Source: Pomphorhynchus laevis
Taxonomy: Eukaryota; Acanthocephala; Palaeacanthocephala; Echinorhynchida; Pomphorhynchidae
Direction of reading: 5' to 3'
Length of the DNA: 64,000 bases
NCBI GenBank assembly: GCA_012934845.2
Contig: WNNJ02002415.1
Span: 50,688-114,687 of the forward strand
Shown: positions 20,695-31,398 of the stretch, piece after piece
Numbering within the stretch: position 1 is the stretch's first letter
Layout: every line of letters starts with the position of its first letter
Notes under the pieces: model-generated
Database searches by the model: none
Told to the model about the DNA's origin: nothing
Seen by the model: the letters and a program-made list of their open reading frames with translations, nothing else
Made by a program: the position numbers and the translations under genes

Positions 20695-21984
20695 AGATTG
20701 ACATTTGGAAAGATTATATATTTGATAAAATTAAAAATAAAATGAAAATAACAAACAATTATAAAAGGAAAGATAAAATTAATAAAGATATGTATAAAGA
20801 ACTTACTAAATTAAAGGATAACTATATAATAACAACTATTGATAAAGCTAGTAATAACTTTGTCTTCATATGCAAAAAGCTTTATTATGATATACTAATG
20901 AAAGAGGTTAATTCTAATGATTTAAATGTAAATCCAACATATGAACGTAGTGAGTTGAGTTTAGAAACAATTATTACAAGTCACTGTTCTATAATGGATA
21001 AAAAGGGTATAAAGGTTGAATTAGATAATAAAACTATACCTATATTATATTGGAATCCAAAATTACATAAAAATCCAATAAAACCTAGGTTCATATGTAG
21101 TGCGTTTAAATGTACATTAAAACCACTTTCTGTCTATATGAATAAAATACTTAAAGTAATTAAAGCACATTTTAAAAAATATTGCAAGGTAATCGAAATT
21201 AATACTTGGTATAAAACACTATTTCAGTATTAATTTCTACAAAAGAATTTTTAGAACAGACAAAAGGAATAAATTTTCAAAATATAAATACATACGATTT
21301 TAGTACGCTTTATACAAATCTAGGTTTAGTAGATATTAAAGAAGCGTTAGTAAAATTAATTAATCTTATATTCGGAAAAAGATATACATATATATATGTT
21401 ATAATAATTATAACGCCTATCTAACAAAAATTAAACCATCAAATAAATATAAATATATGGATAAAAATGAATTAATAAAATCCTTAAATATTTTGATAAA
21501 TCAAAATTATTTAAAAGTAGGGACATCTATATTTAGGCAAGTAAAAGTTGTTCCAATGGGTGGTAATAGTAGCCCCATTATAGCTGACTTGTTTTTAAGC
21601 TTTATAGCGTATAAATTTGTTCATAACTGTGTAAAAACTAAATCTAAACAATATAAATATATGAAATATATGTTTCGATACATTGATGATATATGTGTAT
21701 TTAATTCTAATAATTTTTATTCAATTAGTGAGCACATTTATCCAGAAAGCCTTATTCTTAGCAAAACCAATATTAATGATAAAGAAGGTGTATATCTAGA
21801 TATGAACATTAAATTAACATTAACTAAAACTACTATTAATTTATATCGTAAAGATGACATATTTAAATTTACAAGAAACATATTTTTGCATAATCATTCA
21901 TGCATACCATATAATATAAAATATAATACATCAAATAATGAAATTTTAAGAATTGCAACAATATGTAATGATAAAATCAGCTAA
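20695..21984 (+). pseudogene. Naiad reverse transcriptase core (unit 2)
   Basis: Two frames: 20742-21233 (IDKASNNFVF, NPKLHKNPIKPRF) and 21457-21984 (VVPMGGNSSPIIADLF, RYIDDICVF). Small insertions near 21.21 and 21.39 kb put motif A (YDFSTLYTNL, about 21.29 kb) in another frame. It ends at the same inverted terminus join as unit 1. Confidence 0.8.
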
Positions 21985-22098
21985 CTGAGTCTACGTATTT
22001 AATATAATTATATAAAAACAAAACATAATAATGCTAAATCAAAATTTAATAATTAAATAATAAAATTAAAAATTGTTTTTAGATTTTCTATAATACTT
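21976..22098 (-). mobile_element. Naiad terminus, minus orientation (unit 2)
   Basis: Copy of 14562-14682; joins the Naiad RT piece to the family B 3' fragment. Confidence 0.75.
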
Positions 22099-22475
22099 GA
22101 TACGCGGAACGTATCATCGATATCGAAAGGAGTAGATTTATGCCCCTGGTGTTCACGGCTTCTGGTGCTGCGGAACCCGAAACTATGGTTTTGCTCAGGA
22201 CAATTGCTCGATTGCGTTCATCACGTGGGAATAAAAGCTATGCTGAATGCCTGTGTGGCCTCAGAAGGTCCATAAGTTTGCTGCTGTGTCGTGCTGCCTC
22301 ACATGCAATCAGAGGGTGCCGGTCGACTAGGGGTCACCCATATAGTCGTGGATCCGAACGGATGGATGATTCTAATGTTTTAGAATAAATAATAATACAT
22401 AACAATGTTAAATGTATATTGGCCCATTTGAGGGAACCATATGTTGTAATTAATAATATATTAAAAAAATAAAAA
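22099..22475 (+). pseudogene. RLE LINE family B, 3' fragment (unit 2)
   Basis: Copy of 14683-15060. Its open part at 22140-22388 is identical in protein sequence to the unit 1 fragment. The CCC-ATTTGA-GGG stem-loop is at 22423-22434. Confidence 0.85.
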
Positions 22476-22509
22476 TAAAAAAAATAATAATTTAAATCAA
22501 GTTAAAAAA

Positions 22510-23220
22510 TATTGGCTTTCTTCAAAATCATTTAAATAATTATATACTTACATATTTTAAACTAGGTTACTAAAAATAACATCAAGCAGAAAATAGTAAA
22601 ATATATAAATCAACACAATAATATAAAGAATAAATTTAAACTCTTAAGTGGCAAATTTTTATGGATGGATGATAAATAATATACTTTGTATTAGAATAAG
22701 ATACTAGATAGTTATTTCAGAGGAAATACATCATTGGCATGTATTTGGCACCGCTGCTTGTTGGGTAGAGGAGTTAGGTGCCGAAACCTAATAGCATAGC
22801 ACTTTCTCCTGATGACCTCTAATTCTTATTCTGATACAACGTCTGTATTTTATTAGTCAATTCATAAAAATGACTTTTGAAATTTCAATTTTTTATTTTT
22901 TAACTTGATATAAATTATAGAAAATCTAAAAACAATTATTAATTTTAATAACTGGTCGGTTTGATATTATCATCGTGTGTTTGTTGGATTCCTATCAGCA
23001 TCACTGTACACTACCCACGCTGATTGTAGTGTACAGTTATGCTGATAGGAATCAAACAACCACACGAGGATAATATCAAACCGACCAGTTAAGAAAAGCG
23101 GCTCGTGTATGCAATATATTCACAATTAATTTTAATGTTTAATTATTAAATTTTGATTTAGCATTATTATGTTGTGTTTATAATAATATTAAATACGTAG
23201 ACTCAGTTAGCTGATTTAAT
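22510..23220 (+). mobile_element. Naiad 3' end with inserted hairpin (unit 2)
   Basis: Copy of 15095-15804, with the structured 3' UTR RNA and the terminus ending near 23.22 kb, again split by the 141-bp hairpin. Confidence 0.8.
22950..23090. repeat. 141-bp foldback hairpin (unit 2)
   Basis: Same hairpin as at 15534-15674, with the same arms, loop and arm mismatches, showing that it was present before the block was duplicated. Confidence 0.85.
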
Positions 23221-23915
23221 TCTTTTCGACTTTGAACTCACATCCACTCTCGATATTCTCTTGCCCTTCAAGTCTCACCCACACCGTCGCTTGCACTGTG
23301 CCCCATGGTTTTGCATCCAATGCCTACTCTCAAAGCGTCGAATTCGCCATTCTTTTCGAGACTATCACCGCTCTCTCAGACGTGATTTCCGCTCGATCAC
23401 TCCGTCTTTCCTATCTTGCTCTTCGCCGGTCTCATCTCAACCTACTACGTACCAAATGCAACTCCTTCTGGCAGCATAAAATCATCACTTCATTCAACTC
23501 TAAGACTCTCTGGCATACTTTTAACTCAATCCTTGCTCGCTCCTCTTCGCCGTGCAACATCAATGCCAATGATTATTCGTCATTTCTCCAGACTAAAGTA
23601 TCCACGTTGCTCTCTCACACCCCGGTCTCCATCCTATCCCACTCTGCCCAGTCTACTCTCATCCTTCCCGAACTCTTTCATCTTCTCCCTGTCTCACCTA
23701 CAGAAGTATCATCTGTCCTCATGTCCTTGCCCAACAAAACCTCACCTGCCGATCCCCTGCCTACCTCACATATTAAAATCTATATGCTCATCGATATCCC
23801 CATTTCTCACAACCTTGTTTAACTCGTCCATCCGCAGTCGTATCTTCCCTTCACACTGGAAATCCGCAATCGTTCGTCCCCTCCTTAAGAAACAATCGCT
23901 CGATCCCTCAGTTAG
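23221..23915 (+). pseudogene. CR1/L2-like LINE ORF2, linker and RT start (unit 2)
   Basis: Copy of 15805-16502 (frame 23232-23822, SLPNKTSPADPLP). A one-base change in frame near 23.76 kb moves FPSHWKSAIVRPLLKKQSLD into the frame covering 23416-23919. It ends at the same LDPS break followed by the Naiad-terminal doublet. Confidence 0.8.
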
Positions 23916-24104
23916 CTGATTTAACTCAGTTAGCTGATTTAACTCAACCACTCGATTTTTCCCCGATCGCGCCCCATCTGAAATCGCTCAAATCTATTCA
24001 GCCCGCATCGAAAAACGCCGTCGCAAGGAAAACGGCGAAACATCACTCTCCATCCGAAACATAGACGGAAATTTTCAAGTTGTCCACACCCGTCCAAAAA
24101 TTCG

Positions 24105-25004
24105 ATGGCGCTCCATCTCTCCTATGTGTCTTCTCCACTAGACTCTTTCGCCACAGCACACGGTTTCCGCCTCGGTCTCCTCAACACTAGATCTATTCTC
24201 AATAAATCCGATCTTATCCTCAACCTATTCACCAAGCAATCCATCGATCTCTTCTGCCTCACCGAATCCTGGCACTCAGATTCCGACGACTTTTCCATTC
24301 GTCGTCTGCTGTCTCCCGGTTGCTTCCTAGTCAAATCCGCCCGCCACCTCAGCTCATGCCCTTCTAAATTCTTTAATCATGGCGGCATCGTCGCATTTGC
24401 GCGTAACCCCGCTTCTCTTCGCAAAATCAATCCCCCTTTCAGTCCTTGCTCTTTTGAATTGCTCACTTGTCGTTATTCTAACCTAATCACTCTAGATCTT
24501 GCCATGGTATACCGTCCTGGTTCATCAGCTCCTACAGCCTTATTTTTTAAAGAAATCGCTGACCTCCTTTCTCATTGTTCTTTGTCCTCAATCCCTTCAC
24601 TCGTTCTAGGCGACTTCAATATCCGCCTAGACCGCCCCTCTTCCACGGATTCCATCCAATTCATCAACATTCTATCCAACTACAATTACAAACTAATCTC
24701 CACTGCCCCCACACATATACTTGGTGGGGCACTCGACATCATCGCTGTCCCCGATCATTTTGCTGCCTACACCTCACTGTCCATCTCTGATCCTGGTCTA
24801 TCCGATCACTTTCTTATCACCCTTGATCTCACTCACAACCACACCCCTCCTCACACACCTACAATCCTACGTCGCCCTTGGAGAAATCTTGACCTCTCCC
24901 TTCTCCGCTCTGCCTTACTCAAATCGTCTCTATCATTACCCACAATAACAAATTCATCTCCTCACGATCTCGCCTTTTACTATATAATAATTATTACTAT
25001 ATAA
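24105..25004 (+). CDS. CR1/L2-like LINE APE endonuclease, best copy (unit 3)
   Basis: This copy is uninterrupted for 299 residues and contains the full APE nuclease used to nick target DNA. LLNTRSILNKSDLI lies near residue 25, FCLTESW near 52, VLGDFNIRLDRPS at about 167-180 (catalytic GDFN), LGGALDIIAV near 207 and LSDHFLITLDL near 232 (the SDH motif), then RRPWRNLDLSLLRSALL. It belongs to an ORF2, but the RT does not follow: the frame runs into the AT repeat near 24.98 kb and then the family B LINE. Upstream (23.93-24.10 kb) lies the ORF1 C-terminal piece, as in units 1 and 2. Confidence 0.85.
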   Translation: MALHLSYVSSPLDSFATAHGFRLGLLNTRSILNKSDLILNLFTKQSIDLFCLTESWHSDSDDFSIRRLLSPGCFLVKSARHLSSCPSKFFNHGGIVAFARNPASLRKINPPFSPCSFELLTCRYSNLITLDLAMVYRPGSSAPTALFFKEIADLLSHCSLSSIPSLVLGDFNIRLDRPSSTDSIQFINILSNYNYKLISTAPTHILGGALDIIAVPDHFAAYTSLSISDPGLSDHFLITLDLTHNHTPPHTPTILRRPWRNLDLSLLRSALLKSSLSLPTITNSSPHDLAFYYIIIITI

Positions 25005-25017
25005 TAACATTATAAAA

Positions 25018-25238
25018 AAAGTGAAGAAAATTTATAACTGTTCTAGCAAATTACAAGTACCGCGTTTCAGAGGACTGCGTTTCAGAGGACTGCGTTTCAG
25101 AGGACTGCGTTTCAGAGGACCGCGTTTCAGAGGACTGCGTTTCAGAGGACGTGAAAAAAGTGAAGAAAATTTATAACTGTTCTAGCAAATTACAAGTACC
25201 GCGTTTCAGAGGACTGCGTTTCAGAGGACGTAAGGTCG
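25018..25238 (+). repeat. Family B 5' leader tandem repeats
   Basis: A larger module (GTGAAGAAAATTTATAACTG... to the array) occurs twice. The first module carries about six 15-bp units of GCGTTTCAGAGGACT, the second two. Tandem promoter-like repeats in a 5' leader are common in active LINE families; a promoter role is inferred. Confidence 0.75.
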
Positions 25239-25338
25239 TACACCCAGGGTACCTCCCGGGTTGAGCACTCGCGCGGAAGATTACAACTTACTTTGTGACA
25301 CAAAGACAATCGAAACTAACAATTGAACGTCGCCTTGT

Positions 25339-27756
25339 ATGCCCAAAGGAATACCGTCTAACCAGAGGCTATGCTGTGGATGTAATGGTTTATCAGCAAA
25401 GTGCAAAGGTTGCAAATGTGCGAAGGCAGGAGCTCCTTGCGTTAATTGCCGTGCACCTGAATGTAACAATAGCGTGCATATTGGACCTCAGACAGTGTGT
25501 TTAACCTCTGCTGCTGAACCAGTAGGTAGAGTGGCGGATTTGAATCCCCTTACTGATAGTGGCAGTACACGGACAACTGATAATCCAATTGTAGATAACT
25601 TGCACGACCCTGTTGATAGGCAGTCTCTTTCACTTCAGGCGATTTATGATGTGGTGATACAATGGAGGCCTAGTGCGATGCGACTCCCAAGATGTGCTGC
25701 GTCGAATGAATTCGTTGAAATGCTTGCTAGCCTCTATCAGATTGCAGCCGAAGCTGATAACCATGATATGTTTGCACTTAAAAAGGCCACTATTTTGTCC
25801 CGGTGCGTTTTGCAACGTCTTCCATCTAGAAAGGTGTCCGAGATCCGAAAAGCACTAGAGCGCAGAATCAGACTATGGAAAAATGGCAGATTCGTCGATG
25901 TTTTCAATGAGGCAAGAATATTACAGCGACGTTGCATGCCTATGCGTTCGAGCCCACGTACTGATGATTGGATAAAGCGCTATGTCAAGTTGGTCACAAG
26001 TGGAAAGCTGTCAGCGGCGACTGCCATATTGGAAGAGAACCAACAGTCGAGCATTCTAGATCCTGATTCGATTGTCGATGGTTTGACTGTACGTGAACAC
26101 CTGCAGAATCTACACCCAACAGCCGCAGATGCTGATGCGTCCGCTTTATTACAACGAGATTTGCCGAATGTTAGAGAGCATCATCCTTCGCTCTTCTCTG
26201 TCATAGATGGGGAAGCTATCATCCGAGCGGCCAACAAAACCTCAGGTGGAGCTGGCCCATCAGGGCTGGATGCGATGGCTTGGAGACAACTCTTGAATAG
26301 CTTCTCCGTGCATTCCAAGGCTCTAGCGGATGCTTTGGCAAATTTTGCAGTGAGCCTTAGCACTATTCAACTCAGCCCTAGGATGTTAGAGGCGTTTACT
26401 GCTTGCCGGTTGATATCAATACCAAAGAATAATAAGAAAATTAGACCAATTGGTGTATCAGAGGTTGTTCGCCGCATTGTCAGTAAAACCATATTGTCCT
26501 GCGTCAAAGATGATCTTCAAGACGTAGCCGGGACTGTCCAACTTTGCGCATCCCAGCGAAATGGGATCGATTTTGCGATTCACTCGCTTCACGATACGTA
26601 TTCTTCTAACCAGAGCTATGGACTTCTCGCTGTCGACGCTAAGAATGCGTTCAACTCTGTCAATCGAAATGTTATGCTACACAATATCAAACACACTTGC
26701 CCTGGGCTAGCACAGTCCTTATCTAACATTTATGCGGGCGACGCAGAACTGGTACTTGGTGGTGGATCTTTAGCATCGTGCGAGGGAGTAACCCAGGGAG
26801 ATCCCTTAGCCATGGCTGCCTTCGCAATGGCATCCTTACCGTTGATAAGTATGATCAAGCAAGTCGTGCCAAACATTGTTCAGCGTTGGTTTGCTGACGA
26901 TGCGAATTTTGTAGGTTTGCCTGAGGATCTGTTGCGTGTATGGCAACTTCTCCAAATCCAAGGACCAAAATTCGGATATAATGTGAACCCTAGCAAAACC
27001 AAGATGCTCCTTCATCCGCAATCCGAAGGGGTGTATCCACTTCCCGCAGACATTGAGACACGGTTCGATGGCATCGAGGTGCTTGGTGCGCCAATTGGCT
27101 CAGGCGAATTTGTAAAGGAAATTACAAAAATTAAAATATTAAAGTGGACTGAGCTTGTTTCTCGTATATCTACTGTATCACGATTTGATCCCCATGCTGC
27201 TTTCTCAGGATTCAATAAGTCAATACAATGGAAATGGACACACTTTATGAGATCGACACCAAGTGAAACGGATCTGTATTTGTCCTTACGGGATACTATA
27301 TTCAGTGGTTTGGCTCCCTCACTTTTCGATCAAGATCTAAACTCAGTTATGCACGCGTTGATTTCGTCACCAATTTCAAAGGGTGGAATGGGCATTGTTG
27401 ATCCAGTAAGCGCAGCTTTGACCGAGTTCGAAAGCTCGAAAAAATTTTGTAAAACATTTGATAGTGGGCTACAAGGTGATCTTCTCAGGGATGCTCAGAA
27501 TAACTTGACAAAAGAGTTGAATCAAGAACGACAAAAAGTTGTGGATGAGCGTTTGGCATACATTCGATCAATCTTACCCGCCTCAATGCATCAAGCCCTG
27601 GAATTTGCACTGGGACAGGGTGCTTCCTCTTGGATTAGTGCAGTTCCAGTGAAAGCTGAATTCAGTCATTTGTGTCCACATGAATTCAGAGATGCTCTTG
27701 CGTTGCGATATGGCTTCGACCCTATCGGGATTCCCAAGGACAAGTGTGTGTGGTGA
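25339..27756 (+). CDS. RLE LINE family B ORF: Cys-rich N-terminus, RT and thumb
   Basis: The 805-residue open part starts at an ATG in a plausible position, after the leader repeats. Residues ~12-45 are Cys-rich (LCCGCNGLSAKCKGCKCAKA, then CVNCRAPEC), like a CXC/tesmin-type DNA-binding motif. The RT follows: GGAGPSGLDAMAW near 298, IRPIGVSEVVRRIV (motif 2), VDAKNAFNSVNR (motif A), EGVTQGDPLAMAAFAM (motif B, ~482), WFADDANFVG (motif C, FADD, ~517), GYNVNPSKTKML (motif D/E) and a thumb. A one-base loss near 27.75 kb, in the first Cys pair of the zinc finger, ends the frame; the nuclease continues at 27680-28384. The RT of the element is intact but the protein is split. Confidence 0.85.
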   Translation: MPKGIPSNQRLCCGCNGLSAKCKGCKCAKAGAPCVNCRAPECNNSVHIGPQTVCLTSAAEPVGRVADLNPLTDSGSTRTTDNPIVDNLHDPVDRQSLSLQAIYDVVIQWRPSAMRLPRCAASNEFVEMLASLYQIAAEADNHDMFALKKATILSRCVLQRLPSRKVSEIRKALERRIRLWKNGRFVDVFNEARILQRRCMPMRSSPRTDDWIKRYVKLVTSGKLSAATAILEENQQSSILDPDSIVDGLTVREHLQNLHPTAADADASALLQRDLPNVREHHPSLFSVIDGEAIIRAANKTSGGAGPSGLDAMAWRQLLNSFSVHSKALADALANFAVSLSTIQLSPRMLEAFTACRLISIPKNNKKIRPIGVSEVVRRIVSKTILSCVKDDLQDVAGTVQLCASQRNGIDFAIHSLHDTYSSNQSYGLLAVDAKNAFNSVNRNVMLHNIKHTCPGLAQSLSNIYAGDAELVLGGGSLASCEGVTQGDPLAMAAFAMASLPLISMIKQVVPNIVQRWFADDANFVGLPEDLLRVWQLLQIQGPKFGYNVNPSKTKMLLHPQSEGVYPLPADIETRFDGIEVLGAPIGSGEFVKEITKIKILKWTELVSRISTVSRFDPHAAFSGFNKSIQWKWTHFMRSTPSETDLYLSLRDTIFSGLAPSLFDQDLNSVMHALISSPISKGGMGIVDPVSAALTEFESSKKFCKTFDSGLQGDLLRDAQNNLTKELNQERQKVVDERLAYIRSILPASMHQALEFALGQGASSWISAVPVKAEFSHLCPHEFRDALALRYGFDPIGIPKDKCVW

Positions 27757-27759
27757 TGA

Positions 27760-28384
27760 TGCGAAACTCCCACATTTGCTTTCGTGCAAGCGAGGAGGTG
27801 TTGTAATAACAAGGCATAACGCCTTACGCGATTTCTTGGCCACCGAAATATCACAGGTGTGTACTGGGGTTGGTGTCGAACCGATATTACAACGGGTAGA
27901 TAGTGATCACTGTTTTGATCATCGGGTCACTTGTCGAAGTGACGACGCGCGACTCGACATCGTCTGCATTGGGCTTTCTGACGCCAGATATGAGCGAACG
28001 TTCTTTGACGTTACGGTTTTCAACCATTTTGCTCCATCGTGTGCGTCTACGAGAAAAGCTGCATTTGATTTTCATGAAGCGAGAAAAAGATCAAAATACG
28101 CGGAACGTATCATCGATATCGAAAAGAGTAGATTTATGCCGCTGGTGTTCACGGCTTCTGGTGCTGCGGGACCCGACGCCATGGTTTTGCTCAGGACAAT
28201 TGCTCGATTGCGTTCAACACGTGGGAATAAAAGCTATGCTGAATGCCTGTGTGGCCTCAGAAGGTCCATAAGTTTGCTGCTGTGTCGTGCTGCCTCACAT
28301 GCAATCAGAGGGTGCCGGTCGACTAGGGGTCACCCATATAGTCGTGGATCCGAACGGATGGATGATTCTAATGTTTTAGAATAA
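27760..28384 (+). CDS. RLE LINE family B, zinc finger and PD-(D/E)xK nuclease (shifted frame)
   Basis: Continuation of the family B ORF in the next frame. It has the second half of the CCHC finger (LPHLLSC), RHNALRDFLATEISQVC, and the nuclease core (DARLDIVCIGL, ERTFFDVTVFNHFAPS). The family-specific tail (KYAERIIDIEKSRFMPLVF) ends NVLE. The frame is formally open from 27680, but 27680-27760 is the shadow of the upstream frame. Two near-identical 3' fragments lie at 14.7 and 22.1 kb. Confidence 0.85.
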
Positions 28385-28454
28385 ATAATAATACATAACA
28401 ATATTAAATGTATATTGGCCCATTTGAGGGAACCATATGTTGTAATTAAAAATA

Positions 28455-28640
28455 TATATTAAAAAATATATATATAATAACATTATTATATTATTATAAT
28501 ATTATTATAATATTATAATATTATATAATATTATTATAATATTATAATATTATAAATTATTATTATAATATTAAAATATTATTATAATATTAAAATATTA
28601 TATAAAATTATATCATTATAATATCATTACTATATAATAA
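28455..28640. repeat. AT microsatellite after family B
   Basis: TATAATATTA-type array like those at 11.6 and 19.05 kb, directly following the family B 3' UTR. Confidence 0.8.
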
Positions 28641-29272
28641 CAATTATTGATAAAGCTAGTAATAACTTTGTCTTCATATGCAAAAAGCTTTATTATGATA
28701 TACTAATGAAAGAGGTTAATTCTAATGATTTAAATGTAAATCTAACATATGAACGTAGTGAGTTGAGTTTAGAAACAATTATTACAAGTCACTGTTCTAT
28801 AATGGATAAAAAGGGTATAAAGGTTGAATAAGATAATAAAACTATACTTATATTATATTGAAATCCAAAATAACATTAAAATCTAATAAAATCTAAGTTC
28901 ATATGTAGTGGTTTAAATGTACATTAAAACCACTTTCTGTCTATAAGAATAAAATACTTAAAGAAATTAAAGCACACTTTAAAAAATATTGCAAGGTAAT
29001 CGAAATTAATACTGGTATAAAACACTATTTCAGTATTAATTCTACAAAAGAATTTTTAGAACAGACAAAAGGAATAAATTTTCAAAATATAAATACATAC
29101 GATTTCAGTACGCTTTATACAAATCTAGATTTAGTAGATATTAAAAAAGCGTCAGTAAAATTAATTAATCTTATATTCGGAAAAATATATACATACATAT
29201 GTTATAATAATTATAACGCCTATCTAACAAAAATTAAACCATCAAGTAAATATAAATATATGGATAAATTAA
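28641..29272 (+). pseudogene. Naiad RT fragment, decayed
   Basis: Same segment as 11770-12410 and 19195-19824 (from DKASNNFVFICKKLYYD to the YKYMDKL block), with more stops. It is joined tail-to-tail to the minus-strand Naiad at 29273. Confidence 0.7.
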
Positions 29273-29629
29273 ATCAGTTAACTGAGTCTACGTATTTAAT
29301 ATAATTATAAAATAAACAAAACATAATAATGCTAAATCAAAATTTAATAATTAAATAATAAAATTAATAATTGTGTTTAGATTTTCTAAAATTTAAATAA
29401 AGTTAAAATGAAAAATTGAAATTTAAAATAAACTGTATTTTTATGAATTAACTAATAAATAACAGACGTTGTATCAGAATAAGAATTATAGGTCATCAGG
29501 AGGAACTGCTATGCAATCAGGTTTCGGTCCCTAACTCTTCTACCCAACATAGCAGCGAGGCCAAATACATGCTAATGATGTATTTCCTCTGAAATAACTA
29601 TCTAGTATCTTATTCTAATACAAAGTATA

Positions 29630-31304
29630 TTATTTATTATCCATCCATAAAAATTTGCCACTTAAGAGTTTAAATTTATTCTTTATATTATTGTGCTGAT
29701 TTATATATTTTACTATTTTCTGCTTGATGTTATTTTTATAGTAACCTAGTTTAAAATATGTAACTATAAAATTATTTAAATGATTTTGAAGAAAGCCAAT
29801 ATCATTACATATTGTTGCAATTCTTAAAATTTCATTATTTAATGTATTATATTTTATATTATATGGTATGCATGAATGCTCATTCAATATAATGTTTCTT
29901 GTAAATTTAAATGTCATCTTTACGATATAAATTAATAATAGTTTTTGTTAATGTTAATTTAATGTTCATATCTAGATATACACCTTCTTTATCATTAATA
30001 TTGGTTTTGTTAAGAATAAGGCTTTCTGGATAAATGTGCTCACTAATTGAATAAAAATTATTAGAATTAAATACACATGTATCATCAATGTATCGAAACA
30101 TATATTTCATATATTTATATTGTTTAGATTTAGTTTTTACACAGTTATGAACAAATTCATATTCTATAAAGCTTATAAACAAGTAAGCTATAATTGGGCT
30201 ACTATTACCACACATTGGAACACCTTGTACTTGTCTAAATATAGATGTCCCTGCTTTTAAATAATTTTGATTTATCAAAATATTTAAGGATTCTATTAAT
30301 TCAATTTTATCCATATATTTATATTTACTTATTGGTTTAATTTTTGTTAGAAAGGCGTTATAATTATTATAACATATATATGTATATCTTTTTCCGAATA
30401 TAGGATTAATTAATTTTACTAACGCTTCTTTAATATCTACTAAATCTAGATTTGTATAAAGCGTACTAAAATCGTGTGTATTTATATTTTGAAAATTTAT
30501 TCCTTTTGTCTGTTCTAAAAATTATTTTGTAGAATTAGTACTGAAATAGTGTTTTATACCTGTATTAATTTCGATTACCTTGCAATATTTTTTAAAGTGT
30601 GCTTTAATTACTTTAAGTATTTTATTCATATAGACAGAAAATGTTTTTAATGTACATTTAAACGCACTACTTATGAACCTAGGTTTTATTGGATTTTTAT
30701 GTAATTTTGGATTCCAATATAATATAGGTATAGTTTTATTATATAATTCAACCTTTATACCCTTTTTATCCATTATAGAACAGTGACTTGTGATAATTGT
30801 TTCTAAACTCTACCCACTACGTTCATATGTTGGATTTACTTTTAAATCATTAGAATTAACCTCTTTCACTAGTATATCATAATAAAGCTTTTTGCATATG
30901 AAGACAAAGTTATTACTAGCTTTATCAATAGTTGTTATTATATAGTTATCCTTTAATTTAGTAAGTTCTTTATACATATCTTTATTAATTTTATCTTTCC
31001 TTTTATAATTGCTTGTTATTTTCATTTTATTTTTAATTTTATCAAATATATAATCTTTCCAAATGTTAATCTTAGATATATTCGAGCTTTCACTATTAAT
31101 AAGCTTACTAAAGCAATCATTTAAGTTATTACATAACGAATTGTAAATTTTATTTTTGTCGTTGTTATTATTTAATCTATATTTATACCCTTTTGATAGC
31201 AGCTTTCTTAATTCACAATTTTCAATTAATTCTAGATTATGGGTACATATATGTTCATTTATTTTATCAAAACTAAGACTTTTACAATTGCATTCTGTTT
31301 CCAT
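29630..31304 (-). pseudogene. Naiad reverse transcriptase (minus, broken)
   Basis: Open pieces are 30810-31304 (METECNCKSLSFDKINEHIC to PTYERSG), 30522-30773 (HCSIMDKKG-type start, NPKLHKNPIKPRF), 29907-30314 (motif B with GVPMCGNSSPIIAYL and motif C as RYIDDTCVF) and 29630-29917 (thumb to LWMDNK). At least three frame changes or stops separate them. MGG to MCG in motif B and IC to TC after YIDD are further damage. Confidence 0.85.
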
Positions 31305-31398
31305 TGTTTCTAATATTATCGTTACATATTGATTTTAATTCTTTATTATAATCGTAAAACGCTTAATTCCATGTCCTAATTATTTCATTAATCATGTC

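Larger units (their letters stand above)
16509..23925. repeat. Segmental tandem duplication, unit 2 (~7.4 kb)
   Basis: Second copy of the block at 9062-16508, in the same order and orientation. At its start the Naiad terminal word CTCAGTTAGCTGATTTAA occurs twice in succession, and the same doublet occurs at the start of the third copy (23.9 kb). The repeated junction shows that units were joined by the same breakpoint. Confidence 0.9.
25018..28450 (+). mobile_element. RLE-type LINE family B, near-complete
   Basis: The most complete RLE LINE here: a 5' leader with tandem repeats, an ORF of about 1,015 codons with one frame break, and a 3' UTR with a CCC-ATTTGA-GGG stem-loop (28419-28430), then AT microsatellite. 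It lies at the same LINE-endonuclease/AT junction at which family A sits in units 1 and 2. Confidence 0.85.
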
